A DNA stretch of 64,000 nucleotides from Phaseolus vulgaris. Taxonomy: Eukaryota; Streptophyta; Magnoliopsida; Fabales; Fabaceae. The notes under the pieces are model-generated. The model was given only the letters and a program-made list of their open reading frames with translations, had not been told where the DNA came from and did no database searches. Below are positions 22,570 through 32,963 of the stretch, piece after piece (position 1 is the stretch's first letter; every line of letters starts with the position of its first letter). The position numbers and the translations under genes are program-made. The DNA is taken from positions 22,711,621 through 22,775,620 of the forward strand of contig NC_023749.2 of assembly GCF_000499845.2 (NCBI RefSeq). Reading direction: 5' to 3'.

Positions 22570-23040
22570 GCTCAATCTGTTTTTCCCTGCACCAGTTTAT
22601 TAATATACAATTCTAAAAAAAACATTACAGATTATCACTCAAAACAGAAGCAAAACCTGTGGTGAAGCAGTGTGCACCTGGACAGCTTATAGTACACGTG
22701 AGAAGGTGTGAGAGAAAAGCTAAATTGTGCTAGGTTTATATAGGATCATTAAACCAAATTTGAAAAACCCAGATTTTAACTCAGGGCAATTTGATCAGAT
22801 TTTGGAAATTATGAATTTTGAAGAAAAATCAAATCCCTCAGATATGCTACAGATTTTATTCCAATGGTGCAGCAGGTTCAGGTGTGGATTCACGTAAGAA
22901 TATCTTGGAACCTAATTTTGGCACATTAAATCTGTTGCATCTACACAAAATCCAATTAGTTAGGATACCCACACATTAATTTGCATAGACCTGCTGGTCA
23001 ATAACCGTAAAAGCAGTCAACAATAAAGTGGGATAGAGAA
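22570..23040 (-). other. Promoter region of the intact extra gene
   Basis: This is non-coding. On the minus strand it supplies a 5' UTR of about 160 nt and a TATA box (22735-22742). Further upstream I recognise nothing; pol sequence expected here in a complete element is absent. The block ends where LTR sequence resumes at 23041. Confidence 0.5.
22735..22742 (-). promoter_or_regulatory. TATA box upstream of the extra gene
   Basis: TATATAAA on the minus strand, about 166 nt upstream of the ATG at 22569. The paralogue at 23715 has a comparable box at 25007, which supports independent transcription of this gene. Confidence 0.55.
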
Positions 23041-23539
23041 TAACTGAAATAACTGTCTGAGTTGTACCTTTGGTGCCCTAACTAACTTGTAAAAAACCTT
23101 TCAACTGACCAAAGGGCAAACCGATTCTTTCATAGTGAAACAGATTAAGTGAAGGCAAATAGGCCAGCTCAGCTTTAACTGAAATAACGAACTGAGCTTT
23201 GCCTGTGGTGCCCTAACAGAGTTTTAGAAGAGCCTTTTAATAGAGAAGAAATAAACCGATTCTTTCTCCATAAAACAGATTCATTTGTGTACTGATTTAA
23301 GACTTGTAAAAACACTTTCAAAAAACTTTTCAAAAACCATTTAACCACTTCATGTGCTTGATCTAGACTTGGTTAGGCAGCAAGGATAGGTCACATAGCA
23401 AAAGGCAATCATACACAAATACAAGCCTAATTACAAATGAATCTAAAAGCCTATTACAATCCTCAAAGCACTCAAGCCATTTTCTTCATCAAACACACAT
23501 CAAGCCTTGGTAGGGAAGAAGCTTCCTCCAGCTTCAACA
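23041..23539 (-). repeat. Truncated copia LTR (outer 499 bp)
   Basis: It matches the last 499 bp of the array LTRs (compare 9945-10443) and ends TTCAACA against an inverted polypurine tract with a different spacer (TATATCTCCCCCTATTTG). The other two thirds of the LTR are missing. It marks the 3' end of a further element whose extra gene is at 23715-24899. Confidence 0.8.
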
Positions 23540-23714
23540 TATATCTCCCCCTATTTGTCTTCACAAATAGACAAAGAGAAGAGATAAAAACAAGATATTG
23601 TTTTGATTACATCAGAATTAAAGCAGTAGTAGCAGAAAGAAAGAAATTTAAAAATCAGATATAACAGCCAAAAAAACAATCGATTGTTCCGATAACTAAT
23701 CGGTTCTTTTGCCT
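23540..23714 (-). other. Polypurine tract and 3' UTR of the paralogous element
   Basis: The inverted polypurine tract is at 23542-23552, followed by AT-rich non-coding DNA. This includes a diverged copy of the AACAATCGATTGTTC-type motif near 23675. Confidence 0.6.
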
Positions 23715-24899
23715 TCATTCTTCTTCATCAGCAAACTGAAGATCAAAGATTTGGTTATGGGCAGCTTCAATCTGTTCATCCAGAGTCATAAATCTTGCAT
23801 CCATGTTGTCAAACCTGGTGTTAATCCTTTGGAAATTACTAACACAGAGATCATGGAGGCTCCTTTGATTTTCAGCAAAGCTATCAAGCCTATTCACCAT
23901 GAATCTTTCAAAAGAAGACATGGTTTGCATCCTTTCTCCTTGATTTCCAGCATCTTGATACTCTTCAGGTGGTTCTTCATGTTGAACATCCATATCAGCA
24001 GGTTCATCTTGTTCAAGATTAGTAGCACCACTAGATGAGGCACCATGATCACCATCCTTGCTTATCCATTTTCCACCTACTTTTGTAAAACCCATTTTGC
24101 TGAGTGATCCATTGTTCAACTCTTGAGTTGACTTGACCAACTCAGATGTTTCATCTTCAAGGTTTACTTCAATATAGAGTAGAAATTTAGATACCAAAAC
24201 AGTATATGGATAATGATAATCACCTAACCTCATGGCTTTTTGCATGTGCTCTTTGATGATGTGGATCCTATTGATTTTAATTTTCTTGGTGATGCAGAAG
24301 ATATACACCAGATCTTCTTCAGTTAGAACAGAATGATTACTCCCCCTTGGAGTTAGAATCTAAGCTACAATGAGAGCAAGCAATCTCTCATCAAGCTTCA
24401 AACCTCCAACCGAGCATGTAGTTACTTGAGCATGTTGATTCTTCAAGAAACTCTTGTAGAATTGGATTTTGTTAAAATCCTCCACCACTCCAAGGTTTCC
24501 CTTGTTGATTCTAAGACCAGAGAACTTGAGACCAGCAACAGCAGTCCATACTTCATGAGTTATCTCCATTTCTACACCCTTCACATGAGAAACTATATTG
24601 TTTCCCTCAAACTTTAGGTTTGTGTAGAACACCCTCACCAAATCTGGATATATGTTTCCCTTCATCTCCAGGAACTTTCTGAGAGATTGATCCTTGAGCA
24701 GCCTTCTCACATTATCAAGCTTTTGACTTTTCAGCCAATCAAAGCATACAACCTTGTGGTTGTTTATCTTCTTGATACTTGTTTCATACCCATACTTCTC
24801 AATAAGATCATTGTCTCCAGAAAACCAGCCTTCTAGCCTTCCTCCAGACCTAACAACCTTGGTTTTGACTCTTTTTGAGGTGGGAGGAGTTGATTCCAT
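23715..24899 (-). pseudogene. Extra gene paralogue, one in-frame stop
   Basis: This paralogue of the 21409 gene begins at the ATG at 24899 (MESTPPTSKRVK). Shared blocks are LEGWFSGD, YPDLVRVFYTNL, VSHVKGVEMEIT and LTPRGSNHS. The C-terminal region predicts helices (NFQRINTRFDNMDARF) and ends DEEE. A single TAG at 24360-24362 replaces the tryptophan codon found at this place in the intact paralogue (IIAWQLTPRG). Otherwise the frame is open for 394 codons. A TATA-like box is at 25007-25014. The product is diverged at most positions, so this is an older duplicate. Confidence 0.8.
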
Positions 24900-25640
24900 A
24901 ATGGCAGAGAAGAAAACAGAGAAGAACTCACTTCACAGATTTTTGCAAGAGATCTTGCAAGAGATGTTGCAATTGGTTGTTCTTGTGGAAGAGATCAGCT
25001 GCACCAGTTTTTATAGCAGAAAAAAGAATCAATTAGCATTCAATTCTATTCAGTGGGTACCTGATTTTCAGAGAGAGAGGACTTGACTCTGCTCTGCACA
25101 GAAAACGTTAGAAAAAGCTGAGAATCACATGGTCTTCACATGTGATCTTTGACTAGTCATTAAGGCTCTTGAATTTCCAAGATTTTGGAATATTTTCCTT
25201 TATGACTGTTGTAACTTCTCTCTGAACATAATGAGCTTTCAACACAGATTCTTTGACCAAGATTCTCTCTTTGAATTGATCTGCAACAGATAGAAATTTA
25301 AAATAGCAATTAAAGCAATTTCTTCATAATGCTGTCAGACCCAAAACTATCGGTTGTTTTTCTGTAGTAGTTAAAAACTGTTTTTTAATTTTAACCATGA
25401 GCAGAAGGATTTCAAAGCAGATGACATTGATCAATATAAAAAGATTGTTTAACCATGAGAAAGAACTTTGAAACAGAAATTAAAAAACAAATAAAGGAAA
25501 GTCTTATCCTCATTTTAATTCTTCAATGAGTCATGTGCTTTATGATCAAGAAGCCTCTTTTCACTGTTGAGGTCCTTTGCATATCATTGATTCAGCTTCA
25601 ATGATTGTCTTTTTCTTCAAAAACTTGATCAGATGACTCA
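24900..25640 (-). other. Promoter side of the paralogue and degraded copia DNA
   Basis: The first about 120 bp (minus strand) are the 5' UTR and TATA region of the 23715 gene. Beyond that I find AT-rich DNA with a copy of ATCGGTTGTTTTT near 25350 and no readable frame. Pol, expected between this gene and gag, is missing. Confidence 0.45.
25007..25014 (-). promoter_or_regulatory. TATA box upstream of the paralogue
   Basis: TATAAAAA on the minus strand, about 110 nt upstream of the ATG at 24899. It is comparable in place to the box upstream of the intact gene. Confidence 0.5.
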
Positions 25641-26475
25641 ATCCCTCCTTTTTCTTTAGTTTTCCCGCATAAAAGATTTCAAGCAGCAAGATTTGGTCCC
25701 CTTACATATTTGGGTCCGTTTGACTTTTCTTTGCAGTTAGAAACTTCACATCTCTTAGGAATCCATTTCATAAAACCTCTTGGAACATAATATTTCCTTA
25801 TTTTATAGAACCTAACAGAGTGGCCTTTCTTCATACAGTAAAAGCATGTAACAACCGGTTGTTTCGTTTTAACAATCGGTTGTTTTTCTGATTTTCTTCA
25901 AAAACTTTTTGAAAACTTATCTTGCTTGTTCTGTGGATTAAAGCCTAAACCAGCCTTTCCAAAAATACAGCTTTGAGATGCCAAGACATTCTCAAAGTTA
26001 GATTTCCCCTTTGAAAGCTTGTCCACAGTTTCAAAAAGATAGTGAACCTTTTTCTCAAGATTTTCACAATTTTCGCAAATGAGAGTATTACACTTGCAAG
26101 AAGCATTTTTGAAATGGTTTTCCAATTTTTCAAAATCAGTTTTTGCTTTTTCCAGATCTTCTTCAAGTGATTTAACTCTCTTTTCAAGCCAACTGTTAAG
26201 ATCTTTCAATCGGTTGTTTGAAAGAACCAATCTATTAGCTTCATCATGTGTTTCTTGAAAAGCTTCATGTAATTCAGTGTAATTTTGTTAAGCTACCAAG
26301 CATATGTTTGCTTTCTCATCTTCACTTGATGAAGAACTTGATGATGACACCTCATTTTCATCCCAAGCTATGTAGGCTCCTTTTGTCTTGCCTTTCTTCT
26401 CTTTGAAGCTATACTTTTTCTCTTTGCTCTTGTTTGGACAACCTTGCTCACCACAACTAAAACAAGTATAGTTAT
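25641..26475 (-). pseudogene. Copia gag remnant, split by element I
   Basis: On the minus strand, from right to left, it reads the first zinc knuckle (YTCFSCGEQG, degraded), the basic/serine-rich block AYIAWDENEVSSSSSS, a stop and shift near 26288, and the coiled coil (VKSLEEDLEKAKTDFEKLENH). Next come KGKSNFENVLASQ and a second knuckle (TCFYCMKKGH), then KWIPKRC. It is the homologue of 12413-13200 in the array. The N-terminal half is missing: element I inserted within the first knuckle at 26475/26476. Confidence 0.75.
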
Positions 26476-27443
26476 TGTTCCGTCCGGTTGACCGGGACGT
26501 CTTCGTGCGCGACCTCAACCGTCAGCTAAGGACTCCTTCCCACTGATTGCCTGTGAATTCCTGCAAAAAAGAGGACAAAGAGGCGCCCTAGCGGCCGTTT
26601 GCACTCCGACGCTCAAGTCAGCCAGCAAGAAACACCAAAACTGTCCACCCACGTATCTGAGCACCGCGTATGGCACTCTGAAGGTGGTAAAAGAAACTGT
26701 GTATATGTGTGTGTGTGTTGTCCCCTTCAGGCAAAAATATTCTCCAGTCACTTGTACGTAATCCTCAAGCACGGGCAAGCAACCAGAGAGTTTCTCCTAA
26801 ATTTGTCGAAGGTTCCAACCCTTTTTCCGACATTCCCAGCGCTATTTAAACTGCCCTAGCATTTAAAGCGCCTTAAAGCGCTTTTAATCTCAAACGTAAC
26901 GCACTCATTAAAGCGCTTAATTACGAAACGTAGCGCATTTAAGACGTTGAAACGCTCGGGAGCCCTAATAGTACCTGAATGCTTGAAAGGGAAACTGTAT
27001 TGAATATCTTTAATTACCTGGCACCTGACTAGAGGGTGTTTCTATTCTGGCATGGCTGTCGTACACGTGGAGGGCCTCACGACGCCATGACCCCATCTGG
27101 GGGCGTTTCTGCCCACCTGGGGACGTCTCTACGTGTGAGCCCTCCTGCTTGGGAGTGCTACTGCGCTAGGGGTGGCTTTTTGGGTGCCAACTCATGCCCC
27201 CAAGTATCTAGCCACTTACTCTGAGAGCGTATCTGCCTTCCTCTCGCACCCTGCACCCGGTTATCCTGGGCGTGACCTTCCTCTTGGGTCGTATCTGTCC
27301 CGAAGGCGTCTCTGGGGCGGCAGGGGTACTTCACGAGTCAGGCTGCCCTTTACTGGTACTATCACTATGGCCTTGAAGCCACCTTTTCCTTCTCTTTATC
27401 ACTTTCCCGAGATATCGGGTCCTGAGGCTTTCCCACGGCGTCG

Positions 27444-27483
27444 CTCCCTCCATGGTCTTTCCTACCCATGGGTATCGGGGAAC
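27444..27483 (-). other. Covarying hairpin, LTR copy
   Basis: The inner stem is CCATGG/CCATGG around the loop GTAGGAAAGA. The outer stem is GTTCCC/GGGAGC, with an asymmetric internal loop CGATAC opposite A. Confidence 0.6.
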
Positions 27484-27520
27484 CACACCGTGATTGCCTT
27501 GCTTTTACCCTGTTTAATCT

Positions 27521-27605
27521 GGCGACGCCCTCACCTGGGCGACGCCTTCACCTAGGCGACGCCTTCACCTAGGCGACGCCTTCGCCTAGGCGACGCCTCC
27601 TCTTG
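27521..27605. repeat. 17-bp minisatellite in LTR
   Basis: GGCGACGCC cores start at 27521, 27538, 27555, 27572 and 27589, exactly 17 bp apart, with spacers like TTCACCTA. Related arrays occur at 33126, 51619 and in the other family-1 LTRs. Confidence 0.85.
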
Positions 27606-27702
27606 GCGTCTCTACATCTGGGCGACACCTCGAGCTGACTTTGACTTTCCAGTCGTTGACTTTGACCTTGACTTAGTCAACGCCCTGATACGGGACGGTA
27701 CA

Positions 27703-28430
27703 CAAGCCCCCCAGTCTTAAGCCGAAGACTTGTCTTCAGCGCAAAGACTAAAGCCTTGCCCCCGCCATCCACGTGCCTTCCTGATGACGTGTCATTCTCT
27801 GCTGACTCAGCAAATTTTCGAATTACTGACGCGATATTATCTGAACCACAGGGGTATTCTTAATGACCGATTGGACATTCCCTGCAATGGGGATGATTAC
27901 GCCTTTTGGGCTACCCTTTATCGCCCGCCACGTGGCCCATCGCGTGGCCCTCCTTTAGAGACCTTTGCGCTTCCCCTGGGCAATCGACCTTCTGACGCGT
28001 GGCTCGATCCTGCGGCCCTCAATTTGCGCCTCTTGGGTTACGAAATGTAACGTTTAAGTTACCCCAAACCCCGCGCTCACCCTACTGTTACATTCATTCG
28101 CTCTGCAACTTCGCACTGTTCATCGCCTTCGAAAACCTTTTTTCTCTGCGACTGCGATTCTCTCCTTCCTATGCCTTCTACTACCTCCATTCCAATAGCA
28201 AAGGTATGATCTCGGATACCCACGACCTTTCCCCTTCGTCGCATTAGATTGATTTATTGAACTGCCTGGGACTGTTGTTATTCACGTATTACTGCATTTC
28301 TCCGCTTCTTCTTCCTCCCCTGATTTTTCTCGCGTGGGTGACGCTTCCTGGGGTTCTTTCCCCTTCTTGCAATGGTTAAACTTGCTAAACCCTTTTTCCT
28401 CTCTTCTTTCTCCAGCTATCTATTTTCACC
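27703..28430 (+). promoter_or_regulatory. Polypurine tract, and promoter/5' UTR with intron for antisense gene a (element I)
   Basis: The inverted polypurine tract is at 27703-27716. An AGTCTT...AAGACT inverted repeat adjoins it. The rest is the upstream region of the gene at 28431. A block around 28050 (AACGTTTAAGTTACCCCAAA) recurs upstream of the copies at 56388 and 61560. A 5'-UTR intron is defined by AAAG/GTATGA at 28203/28204 and TTTCTCCAG at 28415. The ATG follows 15 nt later. I see no clear TATA box. Confidence 0.6.
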
Positions 28431-30717
28431 ATGACGCGCGCGAAAGCGAAGCCTGATTCTTCCCCTACGACTCCCAAATCCAACTACAAAGCCTTCTACC
28501 CCTGGGCCTCCGATGAGCTCCTGAGTGAATGCACCAGCCTGACTTCTTTCCAGGACCTGGAAGCTCACCGGGGGGATCCCCATTTGTACAGCTTTAACGC
28601 CTTCTGCCGCACACACGACGCCCACATATCCGTCCGTCCCAGCAGGCCTGGGGAACCTGTTTGTTTGGACGACAGACCTAGGAAGGGGACACCCTTCTTC
28701 TTCATGTATCAGACCGTGTTCAAGCGCGTAGGAGTGCGTCTCCCGTTCACTCCCTTCGAACGGGAGCTTCTTACTGAAATCAACACTGCCCCCGCCCAGC
28801 TTCATCCCAATAGCTGGGCATTTGTGAGGGGCTTTCAAATTCTTTGTGGATACCTGGGCATTCCTCCTTCCGTAGATGTCTTCCTGCATTTTTTTGAGGT
28901 GAAAAAACAGGGGAAAAGCTTTTGGGTAAGCTTTTCCGGGATCGCTGGCAGGATCCTCCTCTCCCTCTTCCAGAATTCTTACAAGAACTGGAAAGGGAAG
29001 TTCTTCAGGGTGTGCTGCGCCAAGCATGATCCCACAGCTTTGGATGGCTTCCCCCTTTACTGGACGGAACGCCCCAAATTGCTCAGGGCCAAAACCCTGG
29101 AAGAGCTATCCCCCGCCGATAGGGAGGTAAGCAAAGCCTTGGCGGGGTTGGGGATCGTCTTTGATACCTTGAAGCTGGTCGCTAGCGAGTACAATGCCCA
29201 CGCCCTGACCACCTATTTTGGTAAGGGGCTCTCCCCTCATCTTTTGTGCTATAAACAGCCTGCTATCGATCGTTTGTTTCCCCATACTATTATGCTTGTT
29301 TTACACTTGTACCATGTTACTTGCATTTCACGTCTCTTCGCGTATCGTGAATTCGCGTAGCTGTTTTAGTACTAACCCTTGCTGTTTGGTCTGCCTTGGT
29401 GTAGGATCGGTGATGGGCGTTTCCAAAAGAATGATGTTGGCGAAAGCACTGAAGGAGGCTCGTGCCGCCAAGGCAGGCGCCTCCTCCAGCCCTACTGCCA
29501 ATCCGATTCTCCCGCCGGCTCCGACACCGCCGCCGCCAATCACTGCTGAGGGTGCTTCTAGCCCATCTCCGACGTCTCCACCTGGCTCTGACGTGCTTCC
29601 AACTCCCAACTCTCCTTCGCCTATCGCCGCTGTGCCCCTAGCTGCGGCCTCGTCACCGGCTCCAACCCCCCTCGACAAAGGAAAAAGGGTTTTGGAGATT
29701 CTGTCAGATGATGAGGAAACAGAAGGCGTGGCACCCTTCAAGAGGAGAAAATCCGCGCGGGTTCCTCTTTTGGCAGGGACGCCGCCGCAGGGAGGGAACC
29801 CCTTTATGGACAACCCTCCAAGCGCAACCTCACTCCCTCCTATGATTCTCCAAGAGGAAAGGAGCGAAGGTGCTGAATCTGCTCTGCCTCTGCCGCCGCC
29901 AGAAACCACTGCTTCCCCGGCTCCCGATGCTGCCGCCCCCGACCTTATTGCCATCCCCCCTCCAATCATGCATCTGATGAGGGGTTTCAGTGGCGGGACT
30001 ATGCCGGAAGGTACCGACAGGAGGGAAAGTATGCCTTTCTATCTGGGGGCCTTCTTGGCGGTGGCCCTTGAATGGCGCTCCCAGGCCAGAAATGCTGTCT
30101 TGCAAACCCAAACCCTCCAGGCCTTGGAAACGAAAGCAACCACCCTGGAGGAGGAGATGAAGGCCCTGGGACGCCAAAACGAGGCTTATTGTTCCTCTCT
30201 GAACCAAGCACAAGAGTCCAGGGCAGAAGCTGAGAGGAAATTGGCAGAGGCCTTGGAGCTCCAGGCTGACTTCTACGCTCGTGAAGTTTCTCTCCAAGTG
30301 CAGCTGGCGGGTCTTCAGGAAGTGGTCAAAGGGGATGCAGAAACTCACAAAGACCTGAAGGACCGTTGCTGTGAACAGGCTGCCAAGGTGGAGCGGATGG
30401 AGGAGGAAATGGCCACGCAGGCCAAAGCTATGGACCTTCTCCGAGTTGACTACGACAAACTGCAGGTCGAGGTTAGCCGGCTTTGCGTGGAGAAAGAGGC
30501 TCTGGAGAAACAGGTGGCCTCTGGAGACGCCGCCATTGAGGAACTGGAGAAGGAGAAAAAGTCCCTTATCCAGGAGATGGCGGGCACCTTCGAGGAGGGG
30601 TTCCAAGAGGCCCTGTCCCAGGCGTCCTGCGAGAATCCTGGCGTCAACCTTTCAAACTGCGACCCCACACACCACGTAGTCGACGGGAAGGTCGTGCCCA
30701 TGGATTTGAACGACTGA
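28431..30717 (+). CDS. Antisense gene a, element I (intact, two coding exons)
   Basis: Exons 28431-29220 and 29405-30717 join in phase 1 across a GT-AG intron (29221-29404), giving 700 residues with no lesion. Residues 1-263 form the N-terminal domain resembling Pfam 'putative gypsy type transposon' proteins (PFFFMYQTVFKRVGVRLPF, HPNSWAFVRGFQ, NWKGKFF, LDGFPLYWTE). Then come a Pro/Ser/Ala linker, a basic patch KRRKSARVP, a conserved block (MHLMRGFSGGTMPEG, FYLGAFLAVALEW), a coiled coil of about 200 residues and the tail HHVVDGKVVP. It runs opposite to gag-pol, so its mRNA is complementary to the element's genomic RNA. The basic patch may direct it to the nucleus. The function is unknown. Confidence 0.85.
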
Positions 30718-31186
30718 ACTGCTGCCCCTCATCCGCCACCTTCCTCTTCGAGCTTAACTCTTCATTCTTTACCTTCGCTTTTTGATTTTATCTGCCAAAA
30801 CTTGTAATTCTTTGAACTATCCGCACTCTTGTTACTGACTTAGGACATTCGCACGGTTGTCTTTATTTCTTTTTCACATACGGTTCTGCCTATGCGATCT
30901 CGTTCTCATCTTTTCCCTTCATACGCTTCAATTATTTTATCCGTGTTCTGCCCGTTTCTCACACTTCGTTGGGCGGTTTGGTATGATTGGGTAAGGTGGC
31001 CCGCCAACCCTTACACCCATGGAGAGGCTCACTAAGTGATGTCGTATCGTCCACGGGACGTCTCTGATACCGAAAGGTTCTTTCTTTGATCTTTTAACGC
31101 TCGGCGCCCACGCCTAAGGAGAGGCCTGCTAAAGCAGCACCGTATCGTCCCCGGGTGTCTAAAACGCTGAGTGCTGTGGGGTTTTT

Positions 31187-31227
31187 GTTCCCTCCATGGT
31201 CTTTCCTGCCCATAGGTATCGGGGAAC
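31187..31227 (-). other. Covarying hairpin I-1
   Basis: On the minus strand the outer stem is GTTCCC/GGGAAC (perfect), the internal loop CGATAC opposite A, the inner stem CTATGG/CCATGG (one U-G) and the loop GCAGGAAAGA. Confidence 0.65.
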
Positions 31228-31260
31228 ACCCTGCCAGTGACCCGCTGGCGTTCGGCGGTT

Positions 31261-31307
31261 TCGCCTCCCTCCACAGTCTTTCCTACCTGTGGGCATCGGG
31301 GAGGCGA
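31261..31307 (-). other. Covarying hairpin I-2
   Basis: On the minus strand the outer stem is TCGCCTCCC/GGGAGGCGA (9 bp, perfect), the internal loop CGATGC opposite A, the inner stem CCACAG/CTGTGG (perfect) and the loop GTAGGAAAGA. Confidence 0.7.
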
Positions 31308-31338
31308 CGCCTGTGACTAACTTTGCTTTTCTTTGCTT

Positions 31339-31385
31339 TCGTCTCCCTCCACAGTCTTTCCTACCTGTGGGTATCGGGGAGGCGA
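31339..31385 (-). other. Covarying hairpin I-3
   Basis: As I-2, with outer stem TCGCCTCCC/GGGAGACGA (one C-A mismatch), inner stem CCACAG/CTGTGG and loop GTAGGAAAGA. Confidence 0.65.
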
Positions 31386-31997
31386 CGCCTGTCGGTATTT
31401 GGGTTGGCGACGCCCGCGACATCTCGTCTGTCGTCGCCCTTTACGTCCTTCCTGGCAACGCCTCGGGCGTTACCTTTACTTCGTTATTGACCTTAATCCT
31501 TGCCTTGGTCAACGCCTGATAACAGCGAAGAGCCCAAGGCTTTGCCTGTGCCATCCACGTGGCGCTCCTTGTATAGCTGATGGGACCTTCTGTCATTCGA
31601 CTTGATCCACGTGGCGCTGCTTGTATGGTTGATGGGGTGTCTAGTCATTCCATTTTCTAACTCCTGCTGTACCCCTGGCTCACTTTCGACGGCGGATCGT
31701 ACCACTGGATATTCTGTTGACGGGACATTTTCTGATTTAAACCAGAGGTGCCAGCATCATCCTTTCATCTTCCACCACGTGTATCAATCGTGCGGTGCAT
31801 CCATTCACGTCGTTTGGCGCTCTAACCGCTTTATTTAATTCTTCAAGCTCTGGAACTATCTTCATCGTTTTCTCACTTCTCATAACCTACTTGCGTTCTT
31901 TCTTCTTGCACCCTTTCTTCTCTGTCGAAGGGCTGTTCTAACCTTCGCTCCCCTCGCTCAACCCTTGCATTTCTAGCCATCCTGATCTTGCTAAAGA

Positions 31998-32963
31998 ATG
32001 TCTTCTCACGATGCTTCCCCCAGGGTCCGTCCCAAAGACTTGTACCCTTGGGCCTCGAGCGAACTTCTTGATGAGTGTTCATGCTTGCTCTCCACCAGGG
32101 TCGTACGAGAACACAAAGGGGAGTTGTGTTCTTACGACCACCGGGCCTTCGCGAGGAGGCACGATGACGACATCGCTGTGCTCCCATGCACTCTGGGGGA
32201 GCCAGTGTGTGGCGACGAACGGGACAACAACGGGGTCCCTTTCTTTTACTTTTACCAGGTGGTGTTCAAGGCCATCGGGGTGCGCTTACCCTTCTCCTGG
32301 TTCGAGAAGGAACTGCTGACGGAGATCAACGTGGCTCCAGCCCAGCTATACCCCAACAGCTGGGCCTTTGTCAAGGCCTTCGATGTCCTCTTTGGGTTTC
32401 TGGGTTGTGCACCCTCGGTTGACCTCTTTCTTCACTTTTTTGAGGTGAAGAGACAGAGACACAACCTCTGGGTAACTCTCAGCAATGTACCCGGAAGAGT
32501 TCTCTTCACGCCCTTCCAAAGCTCGTTCACGGGGTGGAAAGGCCGGTTCTTCAAGATCTGCTGTACTGATCTTGTTCCCGACGCCCTCGATGGGTTTCCG
32601 TTGTACTGGGTGAGAGAGGAAAAGGTCCTCAAAGTCAAACCCCTCAAGAATCTGGCTCCAAGTGATCAAATAGCTTGCCGGATTCTTGCTGAGGCGGGAG
32701 GTTTTGACTCTGCTACGGTGATCAGCTTGGAGTTCAACGCTAGGACTCTTGAGAAGTACATAAGTAAGAACCACTGCCTTAGGCAACTTCGGCCTTCGTT
32801 ACTTTCTAAATGTGCCTGTCTTTCTTCACTGTGTCTCTAATACATCTGTTCCCTTTGTGCAGGTTCGAAAATAAGCCAAGAAAAGAGGACACGACTTACT
32901 CGAGCGCTGCGGGCTGGGAAAGGGGCTTCGCCTTCCTCCAGTGATGACTCTGATGAGCGCTGA
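31998..32963 (+). CDS. Antisense gene b, element I (intact, two exons)
   Basis: Exons 31998-32763 and 32863-32963 join in phase 1 across a 99-nt GT-AG intron, giving 288 residues. Exon 1 encodes a paralogue of the gene a N-terminal domain: YPNSWAFVKAFDVLFGFLG, SVDLFLHFFEVK, GWKGRFFKICC, LDGFPLYWVRE. Exon 2 adds only about 33 residues, basic then serine/aspartate-rich (RTRLTRALR...SSSDDSDER), with no coiled coil. The intron sits at the same place and phase as in gene a. It lies between pol and gene a, opposite to pol. The copy at 51910-52875 has the same exon lengths. The function is unknown. Confidence 0.85.

Larger units (their letters stand above)
26476..27702 (-). repeat. 3' LTR of element I (family 1)
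   Basis: The LTR is 1227 bp. On the + strand it starts TGTTCCGTCCGG and ends GGACGGTACA, giving near-perfect inverted termini. It contains a 17-bp minisatellite (27521-27605), one covarying hairpin (27444-27483) and repeated GCGCTTTAA blocks next to a TTTAAATA-type box. It inserted in a copia gag; the 5 nt outside are GTTAT. Confidence 0.92.
30718..31997 (+). promoter_or_regulatory. Spacer between antisense genes a and b, U3-like, with three hairpins (element I)
   Basis: This is non-coding. It begins as the 3' UTR of gene a (AACTTGTAATTCTTTGAA near 30800). It then shows a stretch like the start of the family-1 LTR: three hairpins (31187-31385), GGCGACGCC cores, and a GTCAACG-rich part near 31500. 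Two copies of a string around CCACGTGGCGCTCCTTGTAT/CCACGTGGCGCTGCTTGTAT (31555 and 31609) precede gene b. By position it should hold the gene b promoter. Confidence 0.6.

Noticed and set aside
26695..26720. TG-rich microsatellite in the LTR
   Set aside because: It is short and ordinary, noted only because its length is one of two differences between the element I LTR halves.
27521..27605. Regularly spaced short repeats that could suggest a CRISPR array
   Set aside because: Units are 17 bp with 8-nt spacers that are themselves similar, and the context is a plant LTR. It is a minisatellite.
28416..29027. 203-codon minus-strand frame opposite gene a exon 1, also at 42312 and 55792
   Set aside because: It persists because the sense protein is conserved. 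It contains no domain and crosses the ATG region of the real gene.
29328..30606. Long minus-strand frames opposite gene a exon 2 (213 and 258 codons)
   Set aside because: They mirror a GC-biased coiled-coil coding sequence, have no conserved start, and similar mirror frames occur opposite every gene a copy.
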